A stretch of 64,000 nt of DNA. Origin: Macrothele yani. Lineage: Eukaryota > Arthropoda > Arachnida > Araneae > Macrothelidae. The stretch's first letter is position 1. Each line of letters begins with the position of its first letter. The notes under the pieces were generated by a model. That model was not told the origin of the DNA. It searched no databases and worked only from the letters and a program-made list of their open reading frames with translations. The stretch is from positions 17,275,921 through 17,339,920 of the forward strand of contig CM077005.1 of assembly GCA_039090855.1 (NCBI GenBank), given 5' to 3'. This document shows positions 10,179 through 21,867 of this stretch, in pieces. The position numbers were made by a program, and so were the translations under genes.

Positions 10179-10358
10179 TAAAGCTGTGTTTAAAATGAGG
10201 CCCATTTATAGAATTGACCCAATAACTTGCATCTGCAACAGACATCACCAAATGTTGCTACATCTGCTTGCTTGTGGTGTGTTTGAGATGTACTGTTTCC
10301 TTTTTTGACATGGCTGTTAAAAGAATGTTTTGTGTGTTGGAGGAGCAAAACAGCATCA

Positions 10359-10362
<4 letters not shown>

Positions 10363-10415
<53 letters not shown>
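10363..10415. repeat. (CT)n microsatellite
   Basis: About 26 uninterrupted CT units. It gives false open frames with runs of Ser-Leu or Arg-Glu on either strand. Confidence 0.95.
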
Positions 10416-10418
<3 letters not shown>

Positions 10419-10439
10419 GAAAAAATGACATTTCATTCT

Positions 10440-11020
10440 TTACAAACACAACATGATCCCGGTAAGGAATGAAAGGAATTATCATCAACTCTCAGATATG
10501 GAATGTGATGCATATCAGAGCTTCATCAATCTCAGTAACTGCACTTGGCACACCAGTCTTCCATTGTTGGTGCAAATCCTTTCCACCTCTGGTAATGAAG
10601 CACAGTTTACAGGGATGCGACCAGCTCTCAATGATATGGGTTTGTGGCCAAGTTTGTGGATCAGCAGAATTCTTGAAGTGATTAAACGCCCGGTGCGTGA
10701 GACCCATTTAATTTGATTTGATGATCCCTGACATGGGTTTGCCCCTTCATTTTTATGACTCACTGAGCCTCTTAAGAGGGGTAAAATAAAAATTAGAAGC
10801 AGGAAAAGATCACCCTCACAGGAAAAAGTATGGAACAAATTAGAGGTAGGGAGCATACAGTTTCCTGTTAACAAAGTGTGTATATCCCTTCTGTTGCAAG
10901 AAGACAATGTACAGCCACAGGTGCCAACTAAATGGATACTCTGGGATCCAGGCACCCATCATGTCTCTGAAAAAGAATTAAGCCCCTCTCAAATTACATT
11001 TGCTGGTTTTGAACTTTTAA
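10440..11020. other. No recognised gene
   Basis: Open frames at 10453-10716 (plus) and 10515-10955 (minus) overlap each other and show no domain. The base composition is more balanced than the surroundings, so an old unrecognised repeat or exon cannot be excluded. Confidence 0.4.
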
Positions 11021-11026
11021 CAGCAC

Positions 11027-11350
11027 AACACTAATTTTCTTGTTTTCAGTACTTCTCTACATAAAATGATTTATTACAATGCAAATATATATCATGAACA
11101 AAGCTTGTGTTTAAATCTCTTAGTACCCATTGGGGAACACACATAAGGTTATGTGGTTTATGCAGTTATGAGAACATAATTGTTCGTGCAGCTATGATAA
11201 CACTAATTTCCTTGTTTTCAGTACTTCTCTACACAAAATGATTTATTACAATGCAAATATATGTTATGAACAAAGCTGGTATTTAAGTCTCTTAATATCC
11301 ATTGGGGAATACAAAAGGTTATGTTTCATGCAGTTATGAGAACATACACC
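11027..11350. repeat. Tandem duplication, about 172 bp unit
   Basis: Two successive copies start with aacactaattttcttg or aacactaatttccttg at about 11027 and 11199. Both run through gttttcagtacttctctaca, atgatttattacaatgcaaa and tgcagttatgagaacat. The copies differ by scattered changes and a short gap, so the duplication is not recent. Confidence 0.85.
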
Positions 11351-11536
11351 ACCATGAAAAAAAAAAAAAAAACACAAACAGCTCAAGCTTACGAAAAACT
11401 TTCAAAATCCAGTTTTAGAATGACAGTTTGAGCGTGATAAAGGAACCGATTGAAATAACTTAATCAAAAAACTGCTTTTCAGAAACCTGCAGCATGCATA
11501 TGGCAGTATGTGCAAATAGAATACAGTGGCACATCC

Positions 11537-11770
11537 ATTATACATTTTTTATTGGTGTTTTAACGACCCCCGTGAGCAACTCAATGGGCTATATGCAGTC
11601 ATCCGACCCTAATTTAGGGTCACTGGTTCCAGGGAAGGGAGAAAGTCAGTGCTGTAAGACAAACACAACATCCATGCATCACCGGGATTCGAACCCAGAC
11701 CCCTTTTGGACAAATGATCAGTAGCCATCGCTTAGACCACTGCACCACCGGGGCGGCATTATACGTTTTT
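11537..11770 (-). mobile_element. tRNA-derived SINE with target duplication
   Basis: On the minus strand the element starts with a tRNA-like head containing ggtggtgcagtggtctaagc (box A) and ggttcgaatcc (box B). A body of about 120 bases and a tail ending gttaaaacaccaataaa follow. Direct repeats flank it: attatacattttt at 11537-11549 and attatacgttttt at 11758-11770, 12 of 13 matching, a typical LINE-driven target duplication. It is a different family from the SINE at 10014. The head is intact enough to suggest a fairly young copy. Confidence 0.85.
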
Positions 11771-11944
11771 CACGGGACTAAAACCAAAACACATCATTCC
11801 AAAAAATGCTTAAGAAAAATTTAGAGCAGGCTTCATTACATATCCATCCTAGTATCAAAAATATATCACCAATTAAATTGTATGCCTAATTGGCTTATAA
11901 TTGATGTTTTACTGTAGATTTTGTAAATGACAGCATATGTAAAG

Positions 11945-12665
11945 AGCTCTCCAGTACCCGTTGGATTTTGGGTCCTGAGCTCCAACACCAAAAGCTCTAC
12001 CACTCATTAGGCTTCATATGTCCAAAGCTTGAGCAACCACTGGACTTTACATCCCGAGCTTCAGCACCAAAGAGACTTATCCACAGCTCTATTTATTGCT
12101 CATTAGATGTCCAGAGCTTGACCATCGATTGGACTTCACATCTTGAGCTCCAGCACCAAACGAACTTATCCAGATTTCAATCACTCATTAGAAGTACAGA
12201 GCTAGAGTGCCCATTGGACTTCACATCCCGAGCTAGCACCAAAGGGACTTATCCACAGCTTGAGCACCCATTAGACCTCACATTATGAGATCCAGCACCA
12301 AATGGACTTATCCAGAGCTCAATCACTCATTAGATGTCCACAGCTAGAGCACCCATTGGATTTCACATCTTGAGCTAAAGAAACATATTCAGAGCTTGGT
12401 CACACATTGGGTTTCATGTCCAGCACATGAACTCCCACTTGATTTCATATCCTGAGATCTAGAACTAAAGGAACTTATCCAGAGCTTGAGCACCCACTGG
12501 ACTTTACATCCTGAGCTCCAGGACCAAATGGACTTATCCAAAGCTCAATCACTCATTAGATGTCCACAGCTTGAGCACCCACAGGACTTAATGTCCTGAG
12601 CTCCAGCACTAAAAGAACTTATTCATTGCTCAAGCACTCAGTGGTCTTCTTATACAGAACTCAAG
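11945..12665. repeat. Minisatellite, about 87 bp composite unit
   Basis: Diverged repeats alternate between a longer block (agcttgagcacccactggac, ttcacatcctgagctccag, caccaaa, ggacttatcc) and a shorter block (agctcaatcactcattag, atgtcca). One full unit is about 87 bases, and roughly eight are visible, some incomplete. There is no open frame through the array. Confidence 0.82.
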
Positions 12666-12839
12666 CATCCGCTGGATTTCTGAAGAGTCAGTGCCTATGT
12701 ATGTAGCCATTATTCCATCAATATCACAAACCACATACTTTTGAAAGAGAGGGATGAGGATGGCAGAATGCTGTACGTTTTCTGGGCATACTTCCACACA
12801 GAACTTCTTCATACCTCTTTTGCACATGTCCACAATCCA

Positions 12840-13329
12840 TGAGAATCATGACTGATAAAGCCATGATATTCACCACTCCTTACCTGAGAAAGAAGGATTT
12901 CCTTTGTTGCCTACCAACGAGATTATCATTTAGCATTCATAAGAAACAAAATGTCACTTGCCTTGAGATGAAACACTATTTTGCTCCTCTAACACATGTA
13001 CACACACACATTATGTCCTTTTAACAGCCACTTAAAAACAAAACAAAAACAAACTAAGAGAACAGTGCATTTGAAGCATGATGCAAGCAAGCACATATGG
13101 CAACATTAGTGCTGTAGATACAAGTAACAAGGTTGATTGTATAAGTGAACCCAAAATTGAATAAAAGCTTCCAATATTAAACCGTTAACAGTGTATTAGT
13201 AAAATCATTGGTGGGCACACATCACATGACAGCATTCACTAGCATCCTGATTCTTCAATTAATGTACAAAATTTAACAATTTCAATTAAACCATTGAATC
13301 TGTGAACAAAAATGTTTGCATCTAAACAA
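12840..13329. other. No recognised gene
   Basis: AT-rich sequence with no coding signal and no repeat I could match elsewhere in the window. Confidence 0.45.
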
Positions 13330-13886
13330 CAATATTTAAATACATAAAAACAACGACACTACTTACATAGGTAATGCAACCCATTGTTCAACTTTTTACT
13401 TTACATTTCAGGCACGTAGTATTTTCTTTATTATCTTCTTGCCGGATGTGAGGATAGATGCTTTATTATAATTCTTGTGCAGCAATATTAAGCTGAAATA
13501 ACTTGCGGTCCCACCTTTTACTATCGTAAATTTACTCAGCTCCAAAATGCATTAATATCTGATGAATTCAACTTTAAAAACGTATGTACAACAATACAAT
13601 TCACAACTACTGCTGTACATACGTTTTTAAAGTTGAATTCATCAGATATTAATGCATTTTGGAGCTGAGTAAATTTACGATAGTAAAAGGTGGGACCGCA
13701 AGTTATTTCAGCTTAATATTGCTGCACAAGAATTATAATAAAGCATCTATCCTCTCATCCGGCAAGAAGACAATAAAGAAACAATAAAGAAAATACTATG
13801 TGTCTGAAATATAAAGTAAGAAGTTGAACAATGGGCTGCGTTACCTATGTAAGTTGTGTCGTTGTTTTTATGTATTTAACTATATT
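13330..13886. repeat. Long palindrome (foldback element)
   Basis: Left arm about 13330-13588 and right arm about 13613-13886 are near-identical inverted copies of roughly 260 bases around a 24-base spacer. The central part (for example acatacgtttttaaagttg) is perfect. The outer parts carry small changes, and the right arm has an extra acaataaagaa duplication. Both outer edges read caatat. No open frame is present. It fits a foldback or MITE-type element, or a local inverted duplication. Confidence 0.88.
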
Positions 13887-13889
13887 GAG

Positions 13890-14640
13890 CACGTTGCTAC
13901 CAAAGTATTTGCATGAGTTTTCGAGCTCAAGCTGTACATTGAACTTTGTAAACAGTGTTTAAGTCTAACAATTTTTGTTTTCCCAAATAGAAACCATAGA
14001 AAAGTAAAAATGTATTTTTTTTAAAACAAATGGGCAATAATTGCACTCAATATTTGTGACTTATTTATGTATTTTAAACTACATGTCATTTTATAGCTCA
14101 GATACAGCTACACTTTGTGTACTCTGTTCATTCTGTTTATGCCCTTAATAATGGCCAGAAGACTCAAAGAAGTGAAATTCCATGAGATTTTACAGCAAGA
14201 ACTCTAACTTAAGTCACAGTGTGACATACCAAAAGAAAACATTAATCAAGAGTATGGAGTGATATAACTATTTGTGAGCACATGAGAGTAAACCAGTCTC
14301 TTTAATTATTTTATTTGAAATACTGCTTTGCTTCCAAAACATTTAAGAAAAAAATATGAAAAAAATTAATCTGAGATGTTTAATACTTTTTCTAACGTGG
14401 CAAAATTGCAATTACTCTTCCTACATTTTAAACAAAACACCTTGGTCTGCCAGTGTCTCCATCACAGAAATAAAAAAGAGTTATGCAACTTTTTTGTAGT
14501 TTTTCTGGACACTGTGATTTTTGTAATCCAAGTGCTACACTGACAAGAAAGACTACTTCACTGATCCTGTGGTTTGACACAGACAGAAAAGGTGCCACAT
14601 TTGAGGTGCAGTAAATGCAGACAGGCTGAACAAATATTAA
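13890..14640. other. No recognised gene
   Basis: AT-rich sequence between the palindrome and the hAT-like element, with no motif or repeat recognised. Confidence 0.45.
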
Positions 14641-14651
14641 AAGAACATTGT

Positions 14652-15516
14652 CAGGGGTGCTTACTCTGTGAAATCAAATTTCCTGAAACCAAACCCAAAT
14701 TTCCTGAAATTAACGTAGATCAATACTTACAAAAAAAAAAAAAAAAAAAATCAGAATATATGTGTTACATTCGTAATTTATTTCCAGAGTTCTGATATTT
14801 TTTTAAAGAACAGTGGCCTTTATAAAATTTTACTAATTGCAAATTTCCAGTGTTTGGCCCTTCAAAGCTATAAATAATACTTATAAAAAGTAAAATACTG
14901 AGAAAAAAAATATAAAAAAGCTGCTCAGGAAATCTTTGTCATTGCATTGAAACCAATGACAAAGATTTCCTGAGCAGCAACCAGCAGGCATCCCAAAGGG
15001 AAGGGGTGAACAAAAAGTCAGCAGGGAGATCCTCCCTAGATTTCTTTGATGATAAGAAGTCTTGAAGGTCAAAAGCAGCAGACAGAGTGGGTGGGCCACT
15101 AAGCCCTGGGGTGGGGCAGGAGCAAAGGGGCACTGCCAGGAAAAGAAAGGGGTGAGAAATTTCTGTTTCGAGTAGCTCTAGCACCAAACCACAAAGGAAA
15201 TCAAACAGTTAACACACTTTTAGAAGACAAATATAACATTAGGTGGGGGTGGGGGTGGAAGAGGATCTCTCCCAGCTGAATTGGGTAGACACAGAGTGGA
15301 CCTGTTTCTCTTCTCCTCTGTGGGGGTAGATTGACAGTCAGATTTCCCAACTCCCAGTGGAATTGAGTTTTGCTTTGGCCACCAACCAAGGGAAAACAGG
15401 GAAAGGACATTGACAGGCCTTGCCACTGGCCATAAAAAAAAAAAAAAAAAAAAAACACCGAAAATTCCAGTACAACGTCGAAAATTTCCGGAAATTCCGG
15501 AAAATAAGCACCCCTG
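14652..15516. mobile_element. hAT-like non-autonomous element
   Basis: The left end reads CAGGGGTGCTTA and the right end, reversed, reads CAGGGGTGCTTA as well, followed by related stretches rich in tttcc. The flanks are aacattgt (14644-14651) and aacattaa (15517-15524), an 8 bp target duplication with six matches. CAGGG ends plus an 8 bp duplication are hAT features. The interior has an A run near each end (about 14731 and 15434) and a comparatively GC-rich middle. It encodes no transposase, so it depends on another element. Confidence 0.75.
14920..14978. repeat. Perfect 25 bp hairpin
   Basis: Arms 14920-14944 and 14954-14978 are perfect inverted copies (gctgctcaggaaatctttg and onward) with a 9-base loop. 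It sits inside the hAT-like element at the border of its GC-richer middle. Confidence 0.88.
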
Positions 15517-15524
15517 AACATTAA

Positions 15525-17130
15525 ACACATTTTTTACTTACATAGTTTTTAAATATTGATACCGATACGGTATAAAAAGAAAAGGCAAAAAAAGACTATC
15601 AATTAACACTCACATGTCAAAAAGTTTGTCTAGAGATTTAGTTCAAGAGATAAATGTCTTAAATATTGTCATAATCTTTCTGGATAATAATCAATTGATT
15701 GTTTGAATCAAGTCCTTAATAAATCACTTCAAAATTGAAAAAAAAAAGGTTTAGACACAGTGACTGCTTTCAGCAAAACACATGTTGCCTTCACACACAT
15801 AAAAAGGAAAACAAAAAGGGGGCTGATGGGGAAAAAATATGTTTTTTACTGTTTACCCAGATCAACAAGAAACAATTTCTGGAACAAATTATAGCAAATA
15901 AATAAAAACTGGAGCTTCTCTGACTGACAATAAGCACAGTGATTTGAGTATAGTAAATAAAGCACCTAAGACATTTGAAGCCAGCAAATGATTTGACACA
16001 TGGCAGTTTGGCAGTGTTCAGCTGATGATGTTCCACTTTTTTTTTTTTTTTTTCAAACGTGAAGCTCATCAGCAAAATATCTTGAATCTGGTGCTCTTCA
16101 ACAAAAATTTGATAAAAATACCTGGTGTTTGCCCTATGACAGTTATTATTTGATAAACAAATAGTGATTGATACGCTCTTTATCATTTACTAACACCAGT
16201 GAACACTCCCTTCACATTATCAAGTAACACAAGAATAATCTACAATCAACAAATAAAAAACAAAACAAAACATGGAGCACTCTATAAAACTTTCCTCGTG
16301 CAATACTCTGATATAAATGCAAATGTGATTCATGAAAGCAGGGCAAAACAAATGAGCAGGGCTTCAGACTTTGTGTCCCTCCCTACAAAAAGTAAATTTT
16401 GTGACACGCAGCTCCAATATTTACAAGAAAAACAAAGGATTTTTCATTTTTCCTTGAAAAATAAGTCGTGAAACTATAAAAATTCTTTAATTTGTGTTTC
16501 CCCAAGAAGTGATGTGTGCTGGTTTTCATACGTATGAGTTCTGTCAATAACACAAAATGTACTAATCATCAGAAATTTCATCAGAATAATGCAAGATGTT
16601 GTACACTTGGATAATTTCTTTTATGAGACAAACCCATATTCATGTTTTGCAATTAAAAATTTGTCTGAAGGTGATGCACACAAAACGTTTTATAAAATAA
16701 CACCACAACTGGGAAGTCATTGTTTAATACAGTCAAACCCCATGCATAACAAAGTCGAAGGGAATATTAAAAACATTCAAGATATGTGAAATTTGTTATA
16801 ACTAGACAAATTAAAAAAAAAGGCTATTTTTTGTCACTGTGTGAGGTTTAAACTAGTCAATCATAAACTGTTTATCAATTAACTGAAGGTAACTGATAAA
16901 CAGCTAATTAAAAAGTATACAAGTAGCAAAAAATACAAGTAAGATCTGTAATAATCCAAATGTTTAACAACTTAAGAAATTAAAGTAACTGTCAAAAATT
17001 TTAAATTTCACAGGTTACATTTGATTTGCTGTTTGCATGTTACATTGGAAGCATAAGTAAATCGCTGCTTGTTTTGTACTCGCCATGATAGCTGTTTTAA
17101 AACTTTCTCCAACACAGTGGTTAAGAAACT
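15525..17130. other. No recognised gene
   Basis: AT-rich sequence with several A or T runs, including a T run near 16038. Short open frames at 15791-16186, 16199-16471 and 16589-16789 have no motif and low-complexity composition. No repeat partner was found. Confidence 0.4.
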
Positions 17131-17670
17131 TACTATTTTCTAGGTTAGTCACATGTACTCTTCTAATTTTAACATATTTGTAGTATGTTTTACCTTTGAG
17201 TTGGCCACTCCCCTAGTAACCAAAAACGATATTTGCATATCACGACCATATAATTAAAAAACACTACAACCCGCTATTCTTCCCACCTATAATTAAGAAC
17301 ATAATGTTAAAATATTAATTATTTTAAAAGAATATGCATACATAAATGAGCACTACGCTATGATTAATAACTAAGGGAATGGTCATACTCAACATAGGTG
17401 CATACTGCTAGCACTTTTAGAGGCAACAGCCTCTATCTTCAGGAAGACTTCTGAACAAATCAACTTCACAACAAGAAGTGAGCTTTTCGCAAGTGCACAG
17501 AATGAACCAAAAGACAAGGCATGGTCTTCATCCTATTACGCATGTTCCTATTGATATGATCACGTATCATTCGTGCTGCCATCTACTGGATAAAACAAGA
17601 CCACCACCGAAAAAAAAAAAAAAAAAACCCTGTTGTATTTTAAACACTAAATTATTATTAATTATATATA

Positions 17671-19018
17671 CACCCTGATTCATAAAGAAGTATACAGTTT
17701 CCAGATGCTGTTAAACAGTAACAGTTGAAGACATGGACCATAACTGGAACCGTTAGGTAGATGTACTCATAAAGTTTGTGTCACGCTCCTGAGGGAAGTG
17801 ACATAGGCGATAGCACGCGTGTCACATGACTAGTTAGTCAAAATGGCAGCGTCTACAGTGGAGAAGGCGCTTTGTGTTCTTGAATTGAGCAAAACGGAAT
17901 CTGTAACTGTTGTGCAACAGCATTTTTGATCACGATTCGGAAAAGAACCTCCAACCAGAAAATCTATCTACGATTGTCATAAAAAATTTGTAAACTACGG
18001 GCTGTTTGTGCACACTTAAAAAGTCCTGGACAACTGTGTGTATCAGAAGAAGCCATCGATAGTGTTTGCACCGCTATTCAACGAAGCCCGGGAAAATCAA
18101 CGTGGAGGGTCAGTCGTGAAGTGCAGATTTCACAGCCCACTGTCAGGAGAATTTTGAGAAAGAAGCTGAAAATGATTTCATACAAAGTGCAAATGTTGCA
18201 AAATCTCACTGACCTTTACAAGACAAAGCGCTTTGAATTTTGTGCTGAAATGCAGTGCCGTTTTGAAAATGACGATTTTGCCGATCTCTTAGTTTTCACC
18301 GATGAAGCTACATTTCACGTGAGTGGTCAGGTAAACAAGCACAATGTTCGCTTTTGGGGAACGGAGAATCCCAGATTTACAGTGCAACACGTGCGAGATT
18401 CCCCTAAGGTAAATGTGTTCTGTGCCGTGTCCAAAAAGAAAGTGTACGGCTCCTTCTTTTTCACGAGAAAACTGCCACAAGAGGCTCTTTTCTGGATATT
18501 TTAAGTCTTCGGTTGATGCCACAGTTGTAGGACAACAGTGACAACTTTATTCTCTAATTGGACGGTGCACCACCCACTGGTGAGGCGATGTACGAGATTA
18601 TCTTGATGAACACCTTCCTCACCGATGGACTGGACGAGCCGCGGACTACAATATGCACTGTGACCCAATGGCCACCCAGAAGTCCTGACTCGACACCTTG
18701 CGACTTTTTCCTGTGGGGGTACGTAAAGGACAAGGTATTCGCCCCTCCCCTTCCTGTTGATCTAGCGGAGCTAAAACAGTGTATCACATCCACCATCACT
18801 GCACTTGATTCATATATCTTACCTCGCGTTTGGGCGGAAATGATTACCGGCTCGATGTGTGTCGTGTGACTAAGGGTGCACACATAGAACATCTGTGATT
18901 GTCTTTAAAAAAACTTGAAACATTCCCCTACAATTCTGTTACAGGTAACATAAAATATCTTACATTGTTCTTGTTTTATAGTGCATTGAAACTGTATACT
19001 TCTTTATGAATCACCCTG
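17671..19018 (+). mobile_element. Mariner/IS630-type element, WPPRSPD family
   Basis: The left end CACCCTGATTCATAAAGAAG and the right end reversed, CAGGGTGATTCATAAAGAAG, continue together as tatacagtttc: about 30 bases of inverted repeat with two mismatches. TA flanks both sides (17669-17670 and 19019-19020). The element is 1.35 kb with one degraded transposase, inside the larger inverted-repeat element. Confidence 0.88.
17843..18869 (+). pseudogene. Mariner/IS630-type transposase pseudogene
   Basis: ATG at 17843 starts MAASTVEKALCVLELSKTES, followed by a stop and SRFGKEPPTRKSIYDCHKKF, the usual N-terminal DNA-binding part. Then ISQPTVRRILRKKLKMISYK near 18125, LLVFTDEATFHVSGQVNKHN near 18290 (first catalytic Asp), DGAPPT near 18565 (second) and WPPRSPDSTPCDFFLWGYVK near 18675 with the third acidic site. 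The DxTPCDFFLWG ending marks the group found widely in arthropods. A stop near 17928 and at least two frame shifts near 18000 and 18500 kill it. Confidence 0.85.
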
Positions 19019-19681
19019 TATATTGTTTCTGCCTCTTCTATTCCACATGTTCTCTCCTAATATTTTTATTACATTTTTTCTCCATATCTATTATACAGTT
19101 TTCCATAAGTCATCAATACCTGCAGGGTCTTGAATATCACAAATGTTTTCTTTATGCTTTTCAATGAATATGCTTTCAGAAAGCCTTAATCCTTTTTCAT
19201 TAGAATGTGTTGATATTCAATATCTTCAAATTTTGGTTTGAGTTTGACCATTCCCTTGGTTATTAATCGTAGCTTAGTGCTTGTTTATGTATACATATTC
19301 TTTTAAATTAATTAATATTTTAACTTAATTGTTCGCAAATTATAAGTGGGAAGAACAGGGGGTTGCAGTTTATTTTTAACTAGTTGGTCTTGAAATGTAA
19401 ATTGCTTCAGTTACTAAGGGGATGGCCAATTCAAAGGTAAAACGTACTACAAATATGTAAAAATTAGGTGAGTACATGTGACTGACCTAGAAAATATTAC
19501 ATATACTGAATGTACATTCTTATATAATGAGAATATCAGATTTAAAACTCACTGTATTTATTGTGGGTGGTTAAAATGATTCTAGATGCAAAATAAACTC
19601 TAAGATTTCCTAAACAGAGATTAAGTGATTGGAAAGTGGCAAGGGGAGGGGATAAAAGACTGCATTTTCCCAGAAGATGTA

Positions 19682-20879
19682 CATTGTTATATCAGAATAA
19701 TATGACCACCTACCGAATAATGGGGAAAACCACCCTTGGCTCAGATGAAAACAGTGAGACGGCGTGGCATGGAAGTAATGAAGCCTTGAAAGGTTGCCTG
19801 AGGCATATGTGCCCATTCGGACTGCAGAAGAGCACGGAAGTCCCGGAGATGATGTGGTTGTGGGTTGGAATGTTGAACCTGTCAATTCAAATAGTCCCAC
19901 AAGTGCTCTATGGAATTGAGATTGAGCGATTTTGCCGGCCAAGGGAGAACGGAGGCATCGCTGTTGTGTTCCTGGAACCAGTCACGCATACCCTTAGCGA
20001 CGTGGCAGGGCGCATTGTTCTGTTGGTAGACACCATCACCACCAGGGTAAACGTCCAACATGAAGGGATGCATGTGGTCAGTGAGGATGGATAGGTAGCC
20101 ATTGGCATTCAGAGACCCATCCAGTGATGCCAACGGTCCCAGGTCACACCAGGAAAACATCCCCCAGACATGCACACTGCCACTGCCGGCCTGTACTTAA
20201 CCGACAACCGTGTCTGGGTGTTGGTTCTCATGTGTCTGACACTGATCTGCCACTTCTGTGGAATAGAAACCTCAATTCATCGGAGAAAGCAACCTTTTCC
20301 CACTCTTCCACTGTCCAATTATGGTAGTCCCATGCGAACTGCAGGCATCGTTGCTGATGGACCTGGGTTAACATGGGCACTTTGACACAGCGTCGATTCC
20401 GGTGACACACACATAACAGGGTTTGCTCTACTGTTATCGGGGACACGTACCTGGGTGCCCCAGTGTTAATTTGCGTGATCAATTGCTGCACTGTTGCCCT
20501 TTACCAGTCGAAAGAGGCGACATTCTTCTCTGGGGTTAATGGCCTTTGGGGCTCCACAGTTATGATGTCAGAAGGTACTCGGTGTGCAAGAGGTCCATTC
20601 TTGGCACACCCTTACTACAGCACCTCACAAACAGCCCACAAAGTCTGCTATTTCTGAGATGCTTCCACCCTTGGCGCAGTAGCTGATGATCATTCCTTTT
20701 TTAACATCCATTAAATCACTACCTCTGCCTATTGTGCTCAAGTAATGCACTATGACTCATCTGTCTTGGCCGGCCGCTTATATCTCCGTGTGATTGACCT
20801 TATCATGTGCACTCTGTGACATGCCAGGGCGGATACACTGTAATTCCGGGGGTGGTCATATTATTCTGATATGACTGTG
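19682..20879 (-). mobile_element. Tc1-like element
   Basis: The left end reads CATTGTTATATCAG and the right end, reversed, CACAGTCATATCAG; both continue identically as aataatatgaccacc. TA flanks at 19680-19681 and 20880-20881. The length of 1.2 kb suits a Tc1 with one transposase on the minus strand. Confidence 0.87.
19742..20711 (-). pseudogene. Tc1 transposase pseudogene, second Asp lost
   Basis: On the minus strand, ATG at 20711 opens MDVKKGMIISYCAKGGSISE and stops after GCL; later frames resume. Marks are QLITQINTGAPRYVSPITVE near 20480, WEKVAFSDELRFLFH near 20290 (first Asp), MHVWGMFSWCDLGPLASLDG near 20170, YQQNNAPCH near 20005 and SLNLNSIEHLWDYL near 19900 (Glu). The second catalytic position is N instead of D (QQNNAP), which alone would abolish activity. 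After a stop at 19882 the C-terminus continues in frame as LRDFRALLQSEWAHMPQ to about 19742. Confidence 0.87.
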
Positions 20880-20881
20880 TA

Positions 20882-21302
20882 TGTGTGGCAAGCAGAGGTA
20901 GTACAAAAACAACTGAAATATTTTTGTTTTCACACAAACTGAAGTCTGTAAAGGGAACAGAGTGTTGCCAACAGCAGGTTATTCTTAATTTTACAGTGAG
21001 AGAGAAAGGGGGTAAAAACTGGGTGAATGCAACCTAATTTTGTTTGCTAGTTATCGTGAGCTTTAGTATTTTGCAGTTCTTCCCAAAAATATTGTTTGTA
21101 ATACATGTGGTTAAAATAACAAGGGAGAATATCTATTACGAGGTTCAAGGGATCTATAAATACTTCAGTCTATGCGAAACTTCGTATTATGTGAGCTCTT
21201 CAAATGTGTGTTCAACTGTACAATTCTGACTGCATCATTTCAAAATAAAACAACTAGCATAGCATTACCCTTACTGTAACTTTACAATACTATATTTTAA
21301 AG
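20882..21302. other. No recognised gene
   Basis: AT-rich sequence. An ORF at 21044-21229 has no recognisable domain. Confidence 0.4.
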
Positions 21303-21835
21303 ATTTGTTTCAGTAACCTTACAACACAACTGCCAATAGTTTTAAAGATTATTTCCTCTTCTTTCCAATTGTGCTGCCTGTAAGGAACATAGACTTAACT
21401 GCCCACAGTGAACACTCTATCATAAGGAAGAAGGTACACAGCTGAAATTTAACAGATGAAGGGTAGAAAGAATGACAAAATACTATTGATCATGGAGATC
21501 CAATCGTAAGAGAGTGTGTGCACACCCAAGGGCGTAACGGCCTATGGGGATTCGGGGACGCCTGATTTGTTTTCAGTAACCTTACAATGCAACATCAGCC
21601 AATAGTTTTAAAGAATATTTCATCTTCTTTCCAACTGTGCTGCCTGTAAGAAACATAGACTTAACTGCCCACAGTGAACACTCTATCATAAGGAAGAAGG
21701 TGCACAGCTGAAATTTAAAACAGACGACGGGTAGAAAGAATGACAAAATACTAGGGATCGTGGAGATCCAATCATAAGAAGAGAGTGTGCACACCCACGA
21801 GCGTAACAGCCTATGGGGATTCGGGGAACCCCCAT
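21303..21835. repeat. Tandem duplication, about 266 bp unit
   Basis: The two copies start with tttgtttcagtaacc and tttgttttcagtaacc at about 21303 and 21566. They share long stretches such as gacttaactgcccacagtga, acactctatcataaggaag and gcctatggggattcgggg. Differences are few, so this is a moderately young duplication. It ends 30 bases before the hAT-like element. Confidence 0.9.
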
Positions 21836-21867
21836 AAACAGAAGGCGGTGACGCCTATGTGCACACT

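Larger units (their letters stand above)
17131..19500. mobile_element. Element with about 260 bp inverted ends
   Basis: Bases 17131-17396 and 19240-19500 are inverted copies; both contain agtcacatgtactc, catatttgtagta, gttttacctttga and aagggaatggtca in order. Next to the left arm, ggcaacagcctctatcttc and aggaagacttc resemble the short inverted motif found in Penelope-like ends. The interior carries no readable protein of its own and is split by a mariner-like element at 17671-19018. A truncated Penelope-like copy with inverted ends is likely, but a foldback DNA element is also possible. Confidence 0.65.

Noticed and set aside
10258..10488. Arg-Glu repeat protein
   Set aside because: It is only the (CT)n microsatellite read on the minus strand.
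12630..12833. Frame reading VVCDIDGIMATY, like a DxDG phosphatase start
   Set aside because: Too short, overlaps the minisatellite edge, and the rest of a phosphatase is absent.
15201..15530. Overlapping minus-strand frames of about 105 codons
   Set aside because: They run through an A run and the terminal repeat of the hAT-like element, with no domain seen.
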